Below, piece after piece: positions 1-7,846 of a stretch of 14,046 bases of DNA. This stretch comes from an uncultured Phocaeicola sp. (GTDB lineage Bacteria; Bacteroidota; Bacteroidia; Bacteroidales; Bacteroidaceae): assembly GCA_948956705.1 (NCBI GenBank), contig CARCZS010000041.1, positions 1-14,046 of the forward strand, given 5' to 3'. How positions within the stretch are numbered: position 1 is the stretch's first letter; each line of letters starts with the position of its first letter. A program made the translations under genes and the position numbers. The notes under the pieces were generated by a model, which was not told where the DNA came from, made no database searches, and saw only the letters and a program-made list of their open reading frames with translations.

Positions 1-48
1 GGACAAACAGAACCAAAACCTGTTGTGCTACCATTACACCATAGTCCA
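1..48 (-). tRNA. tRNA-Gln (anticodon TTG), 3' part cut off by window edge
   Basis: Read on the minus strand from 48 downward, the segment starts with a 7-nt acceptor strand (TGGACTA), then T8-G9. A D-arm follows (GTGT/GCAC, loop AATGGTA with the conserved GG). The anticodon stem ACAGG/TCTGT encloses the loop TTTTGGT, giving anticodon TTG, which reads glutamine CAA codons. The variable region, T-arm and 3' acceptor strand lie outside the window. The fold and anticodon are seen directly; only the exact 5' end, placed by acceptor length, is inferred. Confidence 0.93.
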
Positions 49-58
49 ATCATTACAT

Positions 59-74
59 GCTTTCCTTGGAAAGC
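59..74. repeat. Perfect 7-bp inverted repeat in the pre-tRNA-Gln leader
   Basis: GCTTTCC (59-65) and GGAAAGC (68-74) are exact reverse complements separated by two bases. The repeat lies between the predicted tRNA-Gln start site and the mature 5' end at 48. It could be a leader hairpin in the precursor, removed by RNase P, or a DNA operator. The symmetry is seen directly; a function is not established. Confidence 0.6.
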
Positions 75-78
75 GGTG

Positions 79-111
79 CAAAGATACGTTTTTCCAGCAA
101 TATAGTCCAAA
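79..111 (-). promoter_or_regulatory. Promoter of tRNA-Gln (Bacteroidetes -33/-7 type)
   Basis: On the minus strand TTTG (111-108) is followed after 21 nt by TATCTTTG (86-79), an exact match to the Bacteroidetes consensus TTTG-N19-21-TAnnTTTG. Transcription should start near 72-75, about 25 nt before the mature tRNA 5' end. The predicted start coincides with the perfect inverted repeat GCTTTCC-TT-GGAAAGC at 59-74. Confidence 0.8.
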
Positions 112-127
112 TATTTTCGCACTTTTT

Positions 128-157
128 TTTGCAATAAAGTGCAAATGCTTAACTTTG
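128..157 (+). promoter_or_regulatory. Promoter of the tricorn-like protease gene
   Basis: TTTG at 128-131 and TAACTTTG at 150-157 are separated by 18 nt, one short of the usual 19-21, and lie 25 nt before the ATG at 183. The predicted mRNA leader is about 20 nt with no evident Shine-Dalgarno. The inverted repeat GCACTTT (119-125) / AAAGTGC (136-142) brackets the -33 element. Confidence 0.65.
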
Positions 158-182
158 CGTACAAACTAAAAGACATAAAGAC

Positions 183-3100
183 ATGAAAAAACTTCTAACT
201 TGCCTTGCTTTAAGCTTTGTTGCAGCAAGTAGTTATGCAGCCACCCCTTTATGGTTGCGTGATGTGCAAATCTCTCCCGACGGAACAGAAATCGCATTTT
301 GTTATAAAGGAGATATCTATAAAGTACCCGCCAACGGAGGAACTGCCACCCAGCTCACCACACAAACCTCATACGAATGCAGCCCCGTCTGGTCACCGGA
401 CAGCAAACAAATTGCCTTTGCCAGTGACCGCAACGGCAATTTCGACTTGTTCGTCATGCCTGCCGGCGGTGGAGCAGCCCGGCGTCTCACCACCCATTCG
501 GCATCCGAGATACCCTCAGCTTTCACTACCGACGGCAACTACATCCTGTTCTCCGCTTCCATCCAAGACCCTGCCGGAAGCGCCTTGTTCCCAACCTCGG
601 CCATGACAGAACTATACAAAGTCCCTGTAAACGGAGGACGCACCGAACAGGTACTAGGCACTCCCGCAGAAATGGTCTGCTTCGACCCGTCCGGAAAAAC
701 ATTCTTATACCAAGACCGCAAAGGTTTTGAAGACGAATGGCGCAAGCATCACACCTCGTCCATCACCCGTGACGTATGGTTATACAATTCAGAGAATGGC
801 AAACATACCAACCTGACCAACCATGCGGGAGAAGACCGTAACCCTGTATTTGCCCCCGACGGACAAACCGTTTACTTTCTGAGCGAACGGAATGGCAGTA
901 CATTCAACGTCTATTCCTTCCCGCTAGACGCTCCCCAATCATTAAAAGCAGTCACCGGTTTCAAGACCCATCCGGTCCGCTTCCTGTCAATGGGCAGCAA
1001 CGGCACCCTTTGCTATACGTATGATGGAGAAATATACACCCAAAAACAAGGAAGCAAACCACAGAAAGTCAAAATCGATATCATCCGTGACGACCAACAT
1101 GCCATAGCGGATCTGAGCTTCAGCAGCGGAGCGACCTCGGCCACCGTATCACCGGACGGCAAACAAGTCGCTTTCATTGTACGAGGTGAGGTATTCGTCA
1201 CTTCCACCGACTATAGCACCACCAAACAAATCACCCATACCCCTGCCCGTGAAGCGGGAGTTACCTTCTCACCAGACAACCGCACCTTGGCATACGCCAG
1301 TGAGCGCAATGGAAACTGGGAACTCTGCATGGCCAAGATAGCGCGCAAGGAAGAGGCCAACTTTCCCAATGCCACCACGATTGAAGAAGAAGTGCTCCTG
1401 CCTTCGGACAAAATAGAACGTACCTATCCGCAATTCTCACCGGATGGCAAGGAACTTGCCTTTATAGAAGACCGCAACCGGTTAATGGTTCTCAACCTGG
1501 AAACCCAAAAAGTGCGTCAGGTCACTGACGGTTCCACCTGGTTCAGCACTGGCGGCGGATTTGACTATTCATGGTCGCCCGACGGGAAGTGGTTTACCTT
1601 GGAGTTTATCGGGAACCGGCATGATCCTTATTCCGATATAGGTATGGTAAGCGCACAGGGAGGAAAGGTGATTAATCTGACCAACAGCGGCTATACCAGC
1701 GGCTCTCCCCGCTGGGTACTGGACGGTAATGCCATTTTGTTCATCACCGAGCGTTATGGTATGCGCGCCCACGCCTCATGGGGCTCACTGAACGATGTGA
1801 TGCTGGTATTTATGAATCAGGACGCGTATGATAAATTCCGCCTGAGCAAAGAAGATTACGAATTGCAGAAGGAACTGGAAAAGGAACAAAAGAGTATCAC
1901 CGAAACCAAGAAAAACGATAAAAAGAAAGGGGATAACAAAAACAAGTCCGAAGAGAAGAAAGAGGAAAAAACAAAGGATATCATAGTGGAGTTGGACAAC
2001 ATAGAAGACCGCATCGTCCGCCTCACCCCTAACTCTTCCGATTTGGGAAGCGCCATTATCACAAAGAACGGCGAGACCTTATATTATCTCTCTGCCTTCG
2101 AAGGCGGATATGACTTGTGGAAAATGAACCTGCGCAAGAAAGACACGAAGCTACTCCATAAGATGGATGCCGGATGGGCCAACATGGAGATGGACAAGGA
2201 CGGAAAGAACCTGTTCCTGTTAGGTGGCAGCAGCATGCAGAAAATGAGTACCGACTCTGAAAGTTTAAAGCCCGTCAGCTATCAAGCCAACGTAAAGATG
2301 GACCTCGCAGCCGAACGCGACTATATGTTCAGCCACGTCTATAAACAAGAACAGAAACGCTTCTATAATCTGAACATGCACGGAGTGAACTGGGATGCCA
2401 TAACCGCAGCTTACCGCAAATTCCTGCCGCACATAGACAACAACTATGACTTTGCGGAATTACTGAGCGAATATCTGGGCGAACTGAATGTGTCGCATAC
2501 GGGAGGACGTTTCCGTCCGCGCCTGAAAGGAGACACCACCGCCACCTTAGGCTTATTGTACGACTGGGACTATATCGGCAAAGGTCTGCTGGTTTCCGAA
2601 GTAGTGGAAAAAGGCCCCTTCGCCCACGCCCGCTCCAAAGTGAAAGTCAGAGATATCATTGAAAAAATCGACGGTCAGGAAATCACTCCCGAAAGTGACT
2701 ACTCTGTTCTGCTGAACGGCAAAGCCGGAAAGAAAACATTGGTTTCACTTTATAACCCGCAGACCAAAGAACGTTGGGAGGAAGTGGTTGTTCCTGTCAG
2801 CAATGGTGTGATGAGCGGCCTGCTCTATGCACGCTGGGTAAAGCAACGGGCTGCCGATGTGGATAAATGGTCGAACGGCCGTTTGGGATATGTGCACATT
2901 GAATCCATGGGAGATGACAGCTTCCGTTCCGTTTATTCGGATATTCTAGGTAAGTACAACAACCGTGAAGGTATTGTCATCGACACCCGCTTTAATGGCG
3001 GCGGACGCCTACACGAAGATATCGAAATCCTGTTCAGCGGAAAGAAATACTTCACACAGGTAGTTCGAGGACGTGAAGCTTGCGATATGCCCAGCCGCCG

Positions 3101-3437
3101 TTGGAACAAGCCGAGTATCATGGTGCAGTGTGAAGCTAACTACAGTAACGCACACGGCACTCCGTGGGTATATAGCCATCAAAAAATAGGCAAGCTGGTA
3201 GGTATGCCCGTACCGGGAACCATGACTAGCGTATCTTGGGAAACGTTGCAGGATCCGACACTGGTATTCGGTATTCCCGTTATCGGCTATCGCTTGCCGG
3301 ATGGAAGTTATCTGGAAAATTCACAATTAGAGCCGGATATCAAAGTGGCTAATTCACCGGAAACGGTAGTGAAAGGTGAAGACACACAATTGAAAGCCGC
3401 GGTAGACGAACTGCTGAAAGAGATAGACGGAAAATAA
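183..3437 (+). CDS. Secreted tricorn-like S41 family peptidase with PD40 propeller repeats
   Basis: This 1084-residue protein begins with a signal peptide (about residues 1-19, ending SSYA), so it is probably periplasmic or surface-exposed. Residues about 20-540 carry repeated SPDG-type blades (for example SPDGTEIAF, SPDSKQIAF, SPDGKQVAF, SPDGKELAF), matching the PD40/TolB-like propellers of tricorn. A Lys/Glu-rich linker spans about 555-600 and a PDZ-like region about 790-870. The C-terminal S41 core has S771-H772 (NVSHTGG), a likely nucleophile S988 in the NYSNAHG motif, an NGGG loop before it, and E1045 in YLENSQLEPD. This order resembles the Ser-His, Ser, Glu arrangement of tricorn peptidase. 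It probably trims peptides in the envelope; the substrate is unknown. Residue assignments are by motif, not alignment. It has its own promoter and is a single-gene unit ending in strong terminators. Confidence 0.93.
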   Translation: MKKLLTCLALSFVAASSYAATPLWLRDVQISPDGTEIAFCYKGDIYKVPANGGTATQLTTQTSYECSPVWSPDSKQIAFASDRNGNFDLFVMPAGGGAARRLTTHSASEIPSAFTTDGNYILFSASIQDPAGSALFPTSAMTELYKVPVNGGRTEQVLGTPAEMVCFDPSGKTFLYQDRKGFEDEWRKHHTSSITRDVWLYNSENGKHTNLTNHAGEDRNPVFAPDGQTVYFLSERNGSTFNVYSFPLDAPQSLKAVTGFKTHPVRFLSMGSNGTLCYTYDGEIYTQKQGSKPQKVKIDIIRDDQHAIADLSFSSGATSATVSPDGKQVAFIVRGEVFVTSTDYSTTKQITHTPAREAGVTFSPDNRTLAYASERNGNWELCMAKIARKEEANFPNATTIEEEVLLPSDKIERTYPQFSPDGKELAFIEDRNRLMVLNLETQKVRQVTDGSTWFSTGGGFDYSWSPDGKWFTLEFIGNRHDPYSDIGMVSAQGGKVINLTNSGYTSGSPRWVLDGNAILFITERYGMRAHASWGSLNDVMLVFMNQDAYDKFRLSKEDYELQKELEKEQKSITETKKNDKKKGDNKNKSEEKKEEKTKDIIVELDNIEDRIVRLTPNSSDLGSAIITKNGETLYYLSAFEGGYDLWKMNLRKKDTKLLHKMDAGWANMEMDKDGKNLFLLGGSSMQKMSTDSESLKPVSYQANVKMDLAAERDYMFSHVYKQEQKRFYNLNMHGVNWDAITAAYRKFLPHIDNNYDFAELLSEYLGELNVSHTGGRFRPRLKGDTTATLGLLYDWDYIGKGLLVSEVVEKGPFAHARSKVKVRDIIEKIDGQEITPESDYSVLLNGKAGKKTLVSLYNPQTKERWEEVVVPVSNGVMSGLLYARWVKQRAADVDKWSNGRLGYVHIESMGDDSFRSVYSDILGKYNNREGIVIDTRFNGGGRLHEDIEILFSGKKYFTQVVRGREACDMPSRRWNKPSIMVQCEANYSNAHGTPWVYSHQKIGKLVGMPVPGTMTSVSWETLQDPTLVFGIPVIGYRLPDGSYLENSQLEPDIKVANSPETVVKGEDTQLKAAVDELLKEIDGK

Positions 3438-3455
3438 AGCGAAAGAAAAGATACA

Positions 3456-3500
3456 AAAAACTGGAAGGAGAAAACCTATCATCTCTCCTTCCGGTTTTTG
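3456..3500. terminator. Bidirectional intrinsic terminator between the protease gene and tyrS
   Basis: The arms 3456-3471 and 3484-3499 form a 16-bp stem (core GGAAGGAGA/TCTCCTTCC, one T-G wobble) with a 12-nt loop. It is flanked by A-runs on the left and T-runs on the right, so each strand ends in a U-tract. It serves the rightward protease transcript and the leftward tyrS transcript. Confidence 0.88.
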
Positions 3501-3505
3501 TTTTT

Positions 3506-3532
3506 AGGGACATTTACTGAATATCCCTTTTT
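3506..3532 (+). terminator. Second, weaker terminator hairpin for the protease transcript
   Basis: AGGGA (3506-3510) pairs with TCCCT (3524-3528). The stem extends past one mismatch by ATT/AAT around the loop TACTG, and a T-run follows to 3532. It lies just after the bidirectional terminator and would catch read-through on the plus strand. Only the plus strand has the T-run. Confidence 0.5.
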
Positions 3533-3551
3533 ATCTATAAAAGAAATTTTC

Positions 3552-4844
3552 TTATTTGGCAATCACCAGATAATAGTTCTTCTTTCCGCGCTGAACCAGC
3601 AGGTATTTTTCATCCAGCAAGTCAGCAGTTGTAATTACCTGGTCGAAGGCGCTTAATTTCTCCTTGTTCAATGAAACGCCACCGCCCTGTACAAGCTTAC
3701 GCATCTCACCTTTAGAAGCGAAAACAGCGGCATTATCAACGAACAAGTCTACCGCCTTCACCCCTTCGGCTAATGCATCTCGTGACACTTCAAACTGAGG
3801 AACACCTTCGAACACTGCCAGCAACGTGTCTTCATCCAGCTTTTTCAACGCTTCGGAAGTGGCGTTACCAAACAGGATGCCCGATGCCTCAACAGCCGCG
3901 TTGTAATCTTCTTCCGAATGAACCATCACAGTTACTTCCTTAGCCAGACGTTTCTGCAATACACGCAAGTGCGGAGCTTCAGCATGCTCTGCCGTCAACA
4001 CTTCTACTTCTTCCTGAGTCAGTGAAGTGAAAATCTTGATGTAACGCGCAGCATCCTCGTCACTTACATTCAACCAGAACTGATAGAACTTGTAAGGAGA
4101 AGTATAACGGGGGTCCAACCAAATATTACCAGACTCAGTCTTACCGAACTTACCACCATCGGCCTTTGTAATCAACGGGCAAGTCAACGCAAACACTTCA
4201 CCGCCATTGGTACGACGAATCAGCTCGGCCCCGGTAGTAATATTACCCCATTGATCCGAACCACCCATCTGAAGCTTGCAGCCCTTTGTTTCATAAAGAT
4301 GCAAGAAATCGTATCCCTGCAGCAACTGGTAAGTAAATTCTGTAAATGACAAACCGTCACGCGCCTCACCGTTCAAACGTTTCTGTACAGAATCCTTAGC
4401 CATCATATAATTCACTGTAATGTGCTTTCCTACCTCACGGGCAAAGTCAAGGAAGGTAAAATCCTTCATCCAGTCATAGTTATTTACCAATTCGGCTTTG
4501 TTAGGAGCATCGCTCTCAAAATCAAGGAACTTAGCCAGCTGTTTCTTGATGCAAGCCACATTATGACGCAATGTTTCCTCAGTTAGCAAATTACGTTCCT
4601 GCGACTTGCCGGAAGGGTCACCGATCATACCGGTAGCGCCGCCCACCAATGCTAACGGTTTGTGACCGCAACGCTGGAAATGACGCAGCATCATCACACC
4701 ACACAAGTGGCCGATATGCAGAGAATCAGCCGTAGGGTCAATACCCAGATAAGCTGTCACTTGTTCTTTAGCCAATAACTCTTCGGTGCCCGGCATCATT
4801 GTGTGCACCATTCCACGCCATGTTAATTCTTCTACAAAATTCAT
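3552..4844 (-). CDS. tyrS: Tyrosine--tRNA ligase
   Basis: This 430-residue cytoplasmic class I aminoacyl-tRNA synthetase activates tyrosine with ATP and loads it on tRNA-Tyr. The HIGH signature is at residues 43-46 (SLHIGHLCG) and the KMSKS-type loop is KFGKT at 232-236, the usual form in bacterial TyrRS. The tyrosine-pocket motif [10 protein letters not shown] is at 192-201. The C-terminal 80 or so residues ([15 protein letters not shown] onward) are the S4-like RNA-binding domain. Length is normal for the family. The ATG at 4844 gives the expected N-terminus. It follows the TatD gene by 79 nt on the same strand with a promoter between them, so it is probably transcribed largely on its own. 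No T-box-like leader is visible. Transcription ends at the terminator shared with the convergent protease gene. Confidence 0.97.
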   Translation of the reverse strand: MNFVEELTWRGMVHTMMPGTEELLAKEQVTAYLGIDPTADSLHIGHLCGVMMLRHFQRCGHKPLALVGGATGMIGDPSGKSQERNLLTEETLRHNVACIKKQLAKFLDFESDAPNKAELVNNYDWMKDFTFLDFAREVGKHITVNYMMAKDSVQKRLNGEARDGLSFTEFTYQLLQGYDFLHLYETKGCKLQMGGSDQWGNITTGAELIRRTNGGEVFALTCPLITKADGGKFGKTESGNIWLDPRYTSPYKFYQFWLNVSDEDAARYIKIFTSLTQEEVEVLTAEHAEAPHLRVLQKRLAKEVTVMVHSEEDYNAAVEASGILFGNATSEALKKLDEDTLLAVFEGVPQFEVSRDALAEGVKAVDLFVDNAAVFASKGEMRKLVQGGGVSLNKEKLSAFDQVITTADLLDEKYLLVQRGKKNYYLVIAK

Positions 4845-4889
4845 CGAATGATTATCTATTTAAATGTTTGATTTATACTTTGAATGCCA

Positions 4890-4920
4890 CAAAAATACGA
4901 CTCTTTATCTGAAGAAACAA
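4890..4920 (-). promoter_or_regulatory. Probable tyrS promoter
   Basis: On the minus strand TATTTTTG (4897-4890) fits the -7 consensus TAnnTTTG. A TTG (4920-4918) lies 20 nt upstream as a partial -33 element. The predicted mRNA leader is about 40 nt and AT-rich without a Shine-Dalgarno. It sits in the gap just after the TatD stop codon at 4924. Confidence 0.6.
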
Positions 4921-4923
4921 CTC

Positions 4924-5553
4924 TTATTGCCGAAAAAAGATTTTCCGTGCATTTTCATCTATCCTATCACACAGAAAGGAAACTTCCACATGCTTCATCT
5001 CCGCCATCCGTCCGATCACCATACGGATATCCAGCGTGCTCTCATCCGTTTCAGCCAGCAAACGCTCTAAAGGCACGTACTGCAACACATCAGGCTGATA
5101 CTTTCCTCCCAACGAAAAATAAATATCTTCCTGCATCAGCCGGCAGGCAATATGCAGATTATTACGAAAACCATGCACCACCCAAGGCATCTGAGGACGA
5201 TACTTCTTTTTCAACTCAATCAATTCATTAAACGCCTTCACACAATGAATGACCAACGGTTTTCCTACCGACTCGCTCAATAAAATTTGTCGGACAAACG
5301 CTTCTTTTTGCAACAGAATATCCGCCGCGCCCAAGCGGTCCAACCCCGCCTCTCCTATGGCCAGAACAGAGGGATGACCAACCGCCTTTTCCAACGTTGT
5401 CCAATCTTCCGGACCAGTTTCCAAAACTGTCCACGGATGAATGCCTACAGAATAATAACACCCCTCCACAGGTTCAAACCGTGCAGGCTCCACATTGAAA
5501 ATGCATTCTCCCGATACAGCAGCATTGCGATGTGTATGAATATCCAGCAACAT
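4924..5553 (-). CDS. TatD-family metal-dependent hydrolase
   Basis: This 209-residue protein is a compact member of the TatD/YcfH metallo-hydrolase family, whose studied members are Mg-dependent 3'-5' DNases or related phosphoesterases. The expected ligands are visible in order: HTH (H6, H8), GEAGLD (E68), VIHC (H103), VHGF (H127) and ETDES (D170). The GIHPW motif is at 38-41. It is about 50 residues shorter than typical TatD proteins (about 260), with shorter inter-motif segments, but no key residue is missing. The ATG lies 14 nt after the yidD stop, so it is probably the third gene of an rnpA-yidD-tatD operon. The cellular substrate cannot be told from sequence; the family assignment is firm, the DNase activity is inference. 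Confidence 0.92.
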   Translation of the reverse strand: MLLDIHTHRNAAVSGECIFNVEPARFEPVEGCYYSVGIHPWTVLETGPEDWTTLEKAVGHPSVLAIGEAGLDRLGAADILLQKEAFVRQILLSESVGKPLVIHCVKAFNELIELKKKYRPQMPWVVHGFRNNLHIACRLMQEDIYFSLGGKYQPDVLQYVPLERLLAETDESTLDIRMVIGRMAEMKHVEVSFLCDRIDENARKIFFRQ

Positions 5554-5567
5554 AAGGACAACGGATT

Positions 5568-5789
5568 TTATGGAACCGGATCATAGCCCGACCCACCCCA
5601 GGGATGGCAACGCAATATCCGACGGATAGCCAGATACACTCCCTTGAAAGGACCGTGCTTTTTAATGGCCTCGATGGCATATTCCGAACAGGTAGGTACA
5701 AAACGGCATGAAGGAGGAGTCATTGGAGAAATGTACCCCCGATAGAAATAAACGGGCAGCAGCAACAGATAGGAAAGTATCTTTTTCAT
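5568..5789 (-). CDS. yidD: Membrane protein insertion efficiency factor YidD
   Basis: This 73-residue protein has the full YidD pattern: a short hydrophobic N-terminal segment (residues 4-15), then the conserved [11 protein letters not shown] (28-38), the basic [11 protein letters not shown] and the ending GSGYDPVP. YidD is a small inner-membrane-associated protein that helps YidC/Oxa1-mediated insertion of membrane proteins. Its ATG overlaps the rnpA TGA in an ATGA sequence (5789-5786), implying translational coupling to rnpA. The rnpA-yidD pair is conserved in most bacteria; here rpmH and yidC, common neighbours elsewhere, are not present in the window. Confidence 0.97.
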   Translation of the reverse strand: MKKILSYLLLLPVYFYRGYISPMTPPSCRFVPTCSEYAIEAIKKHGPFKGVYLAIRRILRCHPWGGSGYDPVP

Positions 5790-6178
5790 TCCAGTCTTTC
5801 CACTATATGAAACAGCAGCTTCTTCACTTTCTCCTCCACCTCGGCAGAAGAATGAATATGGTTATCCAGCCATATAAAGGCGATAACCAGTCTTTTGTTC
5901 CGGGAAGACAGCGCATCCAACAGTAAATGCTTGTTCTTCCGATAAGCCTCACGTATCTGCCGTTTCACCAAATTACGCTTTACCGCACGTTTGAACCGCT
6001 TCTTGGGCACACTGATCAGAATAGAAGCTGCCGCCATATCTTCCTCAGCAGACTCTACCGGCATATACACCACACGCAACGGAAAAGCCGGAAAAGACTT
6101 GCTTCCACCTGAAAAAAGTCGCTCAATCAATGTCTTACTATTCAGACGCTCTTTTTTACCGAGTGTATATTCTACCAT
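5786..6178 (-). CDS. rnpA: Ribonuclease P protein component
   Basis: This 130-residue basic protein binds the RNase P RNA and assists 5' maturation of precursor tRNAs. The N-terminal [11 protein letters not shown] matches the usual RnpA start, and the conserved basic helix (RNR region) is at 61-80, with [18 protein letters not shown] chose the ATG at 6178. The same frame stays open to a GTG at 6226, but that codon overlaps the -7 promoter element at 6226-6233 and would add 16 residues not expected in the family. The next gene, yidD, overlaps by 4 nt. The gene probably has its own promoter inside the intergenic hairpin region after hemD, with a leader of about 40 nt that starts with a small perfect hairpin (6205-6219). 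Confidence 0.94.
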   Translation of the reverse strand: MVEYTLGKKERLNSKTLIERLFSGGSKSFPAFPLRVVYMPVESAEEDMAAASILISVPKKRFKRAVKRNLVKRQIREAYRKNKHLLLDALSSRNKRLVIAFIWLDNHIHSSAEVEEKVKKLLFHIVERLE

Positions 6179-6205
6179 AATCTTCTTTCTTTTATTAAAA
6201 TAAAG

Positions 6206-6262
6206 AAACCGAGGGTTTCGAATCACAAAGTTACAACTTTATTGATACAAAACCCCCGGTTT
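6206..6262 (-). terminator. Candidate hemD terminator enclosing the rnpA promoter
   Basis: On the minus strand the arm at 6262-6250 (AAACCGGGGGTTT) pairs with 6218-6206 (AAACCCTCGGTTT). This gives 13 bp with a single G-U wobble, followed by the U-rich TTTATTTT. The 31-nt loop contains the rnpA -7 element. Each arm can alternatively fold alone: 6219-6205 is a perfect 6-bp hairpin with a 3-nt loop, and 6262-6250 has a 5-bp one. The pairing is seen directly; termination efficiency is inferred. Confidence 0.55.
6226..6233 (-). promoter_or_regulatory. Probable rnpA promoter -7 element
   Basis: TAACTTTG on the minus strand matches the TAnnTTTG consensus and is identical to the -7 element of the protease gene. 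No good -33 TTTG lies 19-21 nt upstream; the nearest is 14 nt away. The predicted start is near 6219-6221, about 40 nt before the rnpA ATG. The element is part of a small palindrome, AAAGTT-GT-AACTTT. Confidence 0.5.
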
Positions 6263-6279
6263 GGGATATAAACCAAAAA

Positions 6280-7029
6280 TTAATCCTTATTACGCTCGCG
6301 GATAAACATATCCAATGCCGCGGTCATGGACGGAGCTTCCACAGTAGGAGCTTCCAAATCCAACCGCAATCCGGCGTCTTTTACCGCTTTAGCAGTAGCA
6401 GGACCAAAACACCCTATCGCAATTTCCTTTTGGTCGAACTTCGGAAAATTCTTCATCAAAGAATTGATTCCTGCAGGACTGAAAAACAACAGCATATCGT
6501 AATCGAACTCTTCTTCGGGAGTGAAGTCATTGCTTACCGTACGATACATCACCACCTCCGTATGCTGAATTTTATTTTTATCCAATAAAGTCTTGATCTC
6601 ATCATTGTGCACATCCGACATCGGCACCAGATACTTCTCAGCATTATGCTTTACGACAGAAGGCACCAGATCTGCAAATTTACCGGTCGCACCGAAGAAC
6701 ACTTTACGCTTACGATACTGGACATATTTCTGAATGTACAAAGCAATGGTCTCGGATGTACAGAAATATTTCATTGTTTCGGGTACAGTAACACGCAATT
6801 CAGCACACAGACTGAAGAAATGGTCGATAGCGTGGCGCGATGTGAAAATCACAGCTGTATGATCAAGAATAGAGACTTTTTGCTGTCTGAACTCTTTGGC
6901 CGACAAGCTCTCAACTTTGATGAACGGGCGAAAATCAATTTTCACACCGTACTTCTCAGCAATATCATAATATGGCGACTTTTCAGAAGTCGGCTTAGGC
7001 TGAGATACGAGGACTTTTTTTATTTTCAA
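6280..7029 (-). CDS. hemD: Uroporphyrinogen-III synthase family protein (HemD-like)
   Basis: This 249-residue cytoplasmic protein fits the two-lobed HemD family, which closes hydroxymethylbilane to uroporphyrinogen III, the branch-point tetrapyrrole. Supporting motifs are VIFTSRHAIDHFF (60-72), VVMYRT with the conserved Tyr (Y162), FFSPAGINSL (182-191) and the C-terminal FGPATAKAVKDAGL (208-221) with APSMTAAL. The start codon appears to be TTG at 7029-7027. The only in-frame codon upstream that could initiate before the stop is ATT, and the first internal Met is at residue 86. The start lies 4 nt after the DUF4271 stop, so the two genes are almost certainly co-transcribed. No other tetrapyrrole gene is in the window; many Bacteroides need external heme, so the true role may differ from heme synthesis. 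The family call is firm, the physiological role is not. Confidence 0.85.
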   Translation of the reverse strand: MKIKKVLVSQPKPTSEKSPYYDIAEKYGVKIDFRPFIKVESLSAKEFRQQKVSILDHTAVIFTSRHAIDHFFSLCAELRVTVPETMKYFCTSETIALYIQKYVQYRKRKVFFGATGKFADLVPSVVKHNAEKYLVPMSDVHNDEIKTLLDKNKIQHTEVVMYRTVSNDFTPEEEFDYDMLLFFSPAGINSLMKNFPKFDQKEIAIGCFGPATAKAVKDAGLRLDLEAPTVEAPSMTAALDMFIRERNKD

Positions 7030-7033
7030 TGTA

Positions 7034-7846
7034 CTAAAAATTTAAAACCAAAATGTTGTTCGCTAAGATAATCCCTTTCCACAGAACAATATCAGGGAGT
7101 ATTTCAAGGGCACAAAAGTACAGAATTAAATGGAAAGCACCATAAAGTTTGTTGAAAAAGTTACTAAAGCACTTATAAAATAGCAGAATTTTAGCAATTA
7201 TTATAACAAAACCGATAGAATAAGGAGCAATTTGCGGTGACAGATCAAAATACACAATCAAAAGTACAATCGGAAAAAGTAAAAAACCGGCCCCGATTAC
7301 AACATTAAAGTAAGATTCCAGCCAGATAATATTGCGCGTCTTGTTAAAGAAAATCCAATTTATAAAGCTGTAAAGAAGCCACTTGATGACAAAGAAAAAG
7401 ACCACATAAGCAATGTAAATGCTCAACAGCAAATAATGAGGCATCGTACGGAAAAGAATCAGGTCATGATCTGAGAAATAATCGTACACACAAAAGCCGG
7501 ATAATATACAGGTCTGCAATATCAGCACCAATGTATAACGCACATCAGATGCGGTAGTATCATCAAACAAACTGGCACGCTCTTTAGACAAAGCAAAATT
7601 CTTAAATTGCTGTTCAAGATGTTTCTTGCCATGTGCCAGCACGTATGATACCAGGATAAAGCAAAGAAACAGCACACTGGTCACCATCCAGTCCGAACGC
7701 AGCTGATAGGGCAGGGTCATTCCTCTCATCCCGTCTTCCTTGGACATATGACACACGCTGTGTGTCAAAGCCGTATCAACACGGCTCTGCTCTTCCGTAT
7801 AAAGTTGGAGAATATACGCTATTCCGGGATGACAGGTTTCACTCAT
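7034..7846 (-). CDS. DUF4271 multi-pass membrane protein
   Basis: This 270-residue protein of unknown function has about six predicted membrane segments: roughly residues 52-72, 104-124, 136-166 (long, perhaps two), 178-200, 209-227 and 236-258. A hydrophilic N-terminus of about 50 residues precedes them. I see no enzymatic motif. I recognise it as the DUF4271 family of Bacteroidetes from its layout and its place before hemD. Its ATG overlaps the TGA of the LOG gene (ATGA, 7846-7843), and it ends with TAG 4 nt before hemD. These junctions suggest translational coupling on both sides and a shared transcript. A role linked to HemD, such as a membrane partner for tetrapyrrole handling, is only a guess from context. 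Confidence 0.8.
   Translation of the reverse strand: MSETCHPGIAYILQLYTEEQSRVDTALTHSVCHMSKEDGMRGMTLPYQLRSDWMVTSVLFLCFILVSYVLAHGKKHLEQQFKNFALSKERASLFDDTTASDVRYTLVLILQTCILSGFCVYDYFSDHDLILFRTMPHYLLLSIYIAYVVFFFVIKWLLYSFINWIFFNKTRNIIWLESYFNVVIGAGFLLFPIVLLIVYFDLSPQIAPYSIGFVIIIAKILLFYKCFSNFFNKLYGAFHLILYFCALEILPDIVLWKGIILANNILVLNF

Noticed and set aside
4864..5586. Plus-strand open frames over the TatD region and the tyrS leader
   Set aside because: They lie antisense to a gene with all metal-ligand motifs, and their translations show no recognisable domain.
6179..6226. GTG start adding 16 residues to RnpA
   Set aside because: The codon overlaps the likely -7 element, and the ATG at 6178 gives the normal family N-terminus.
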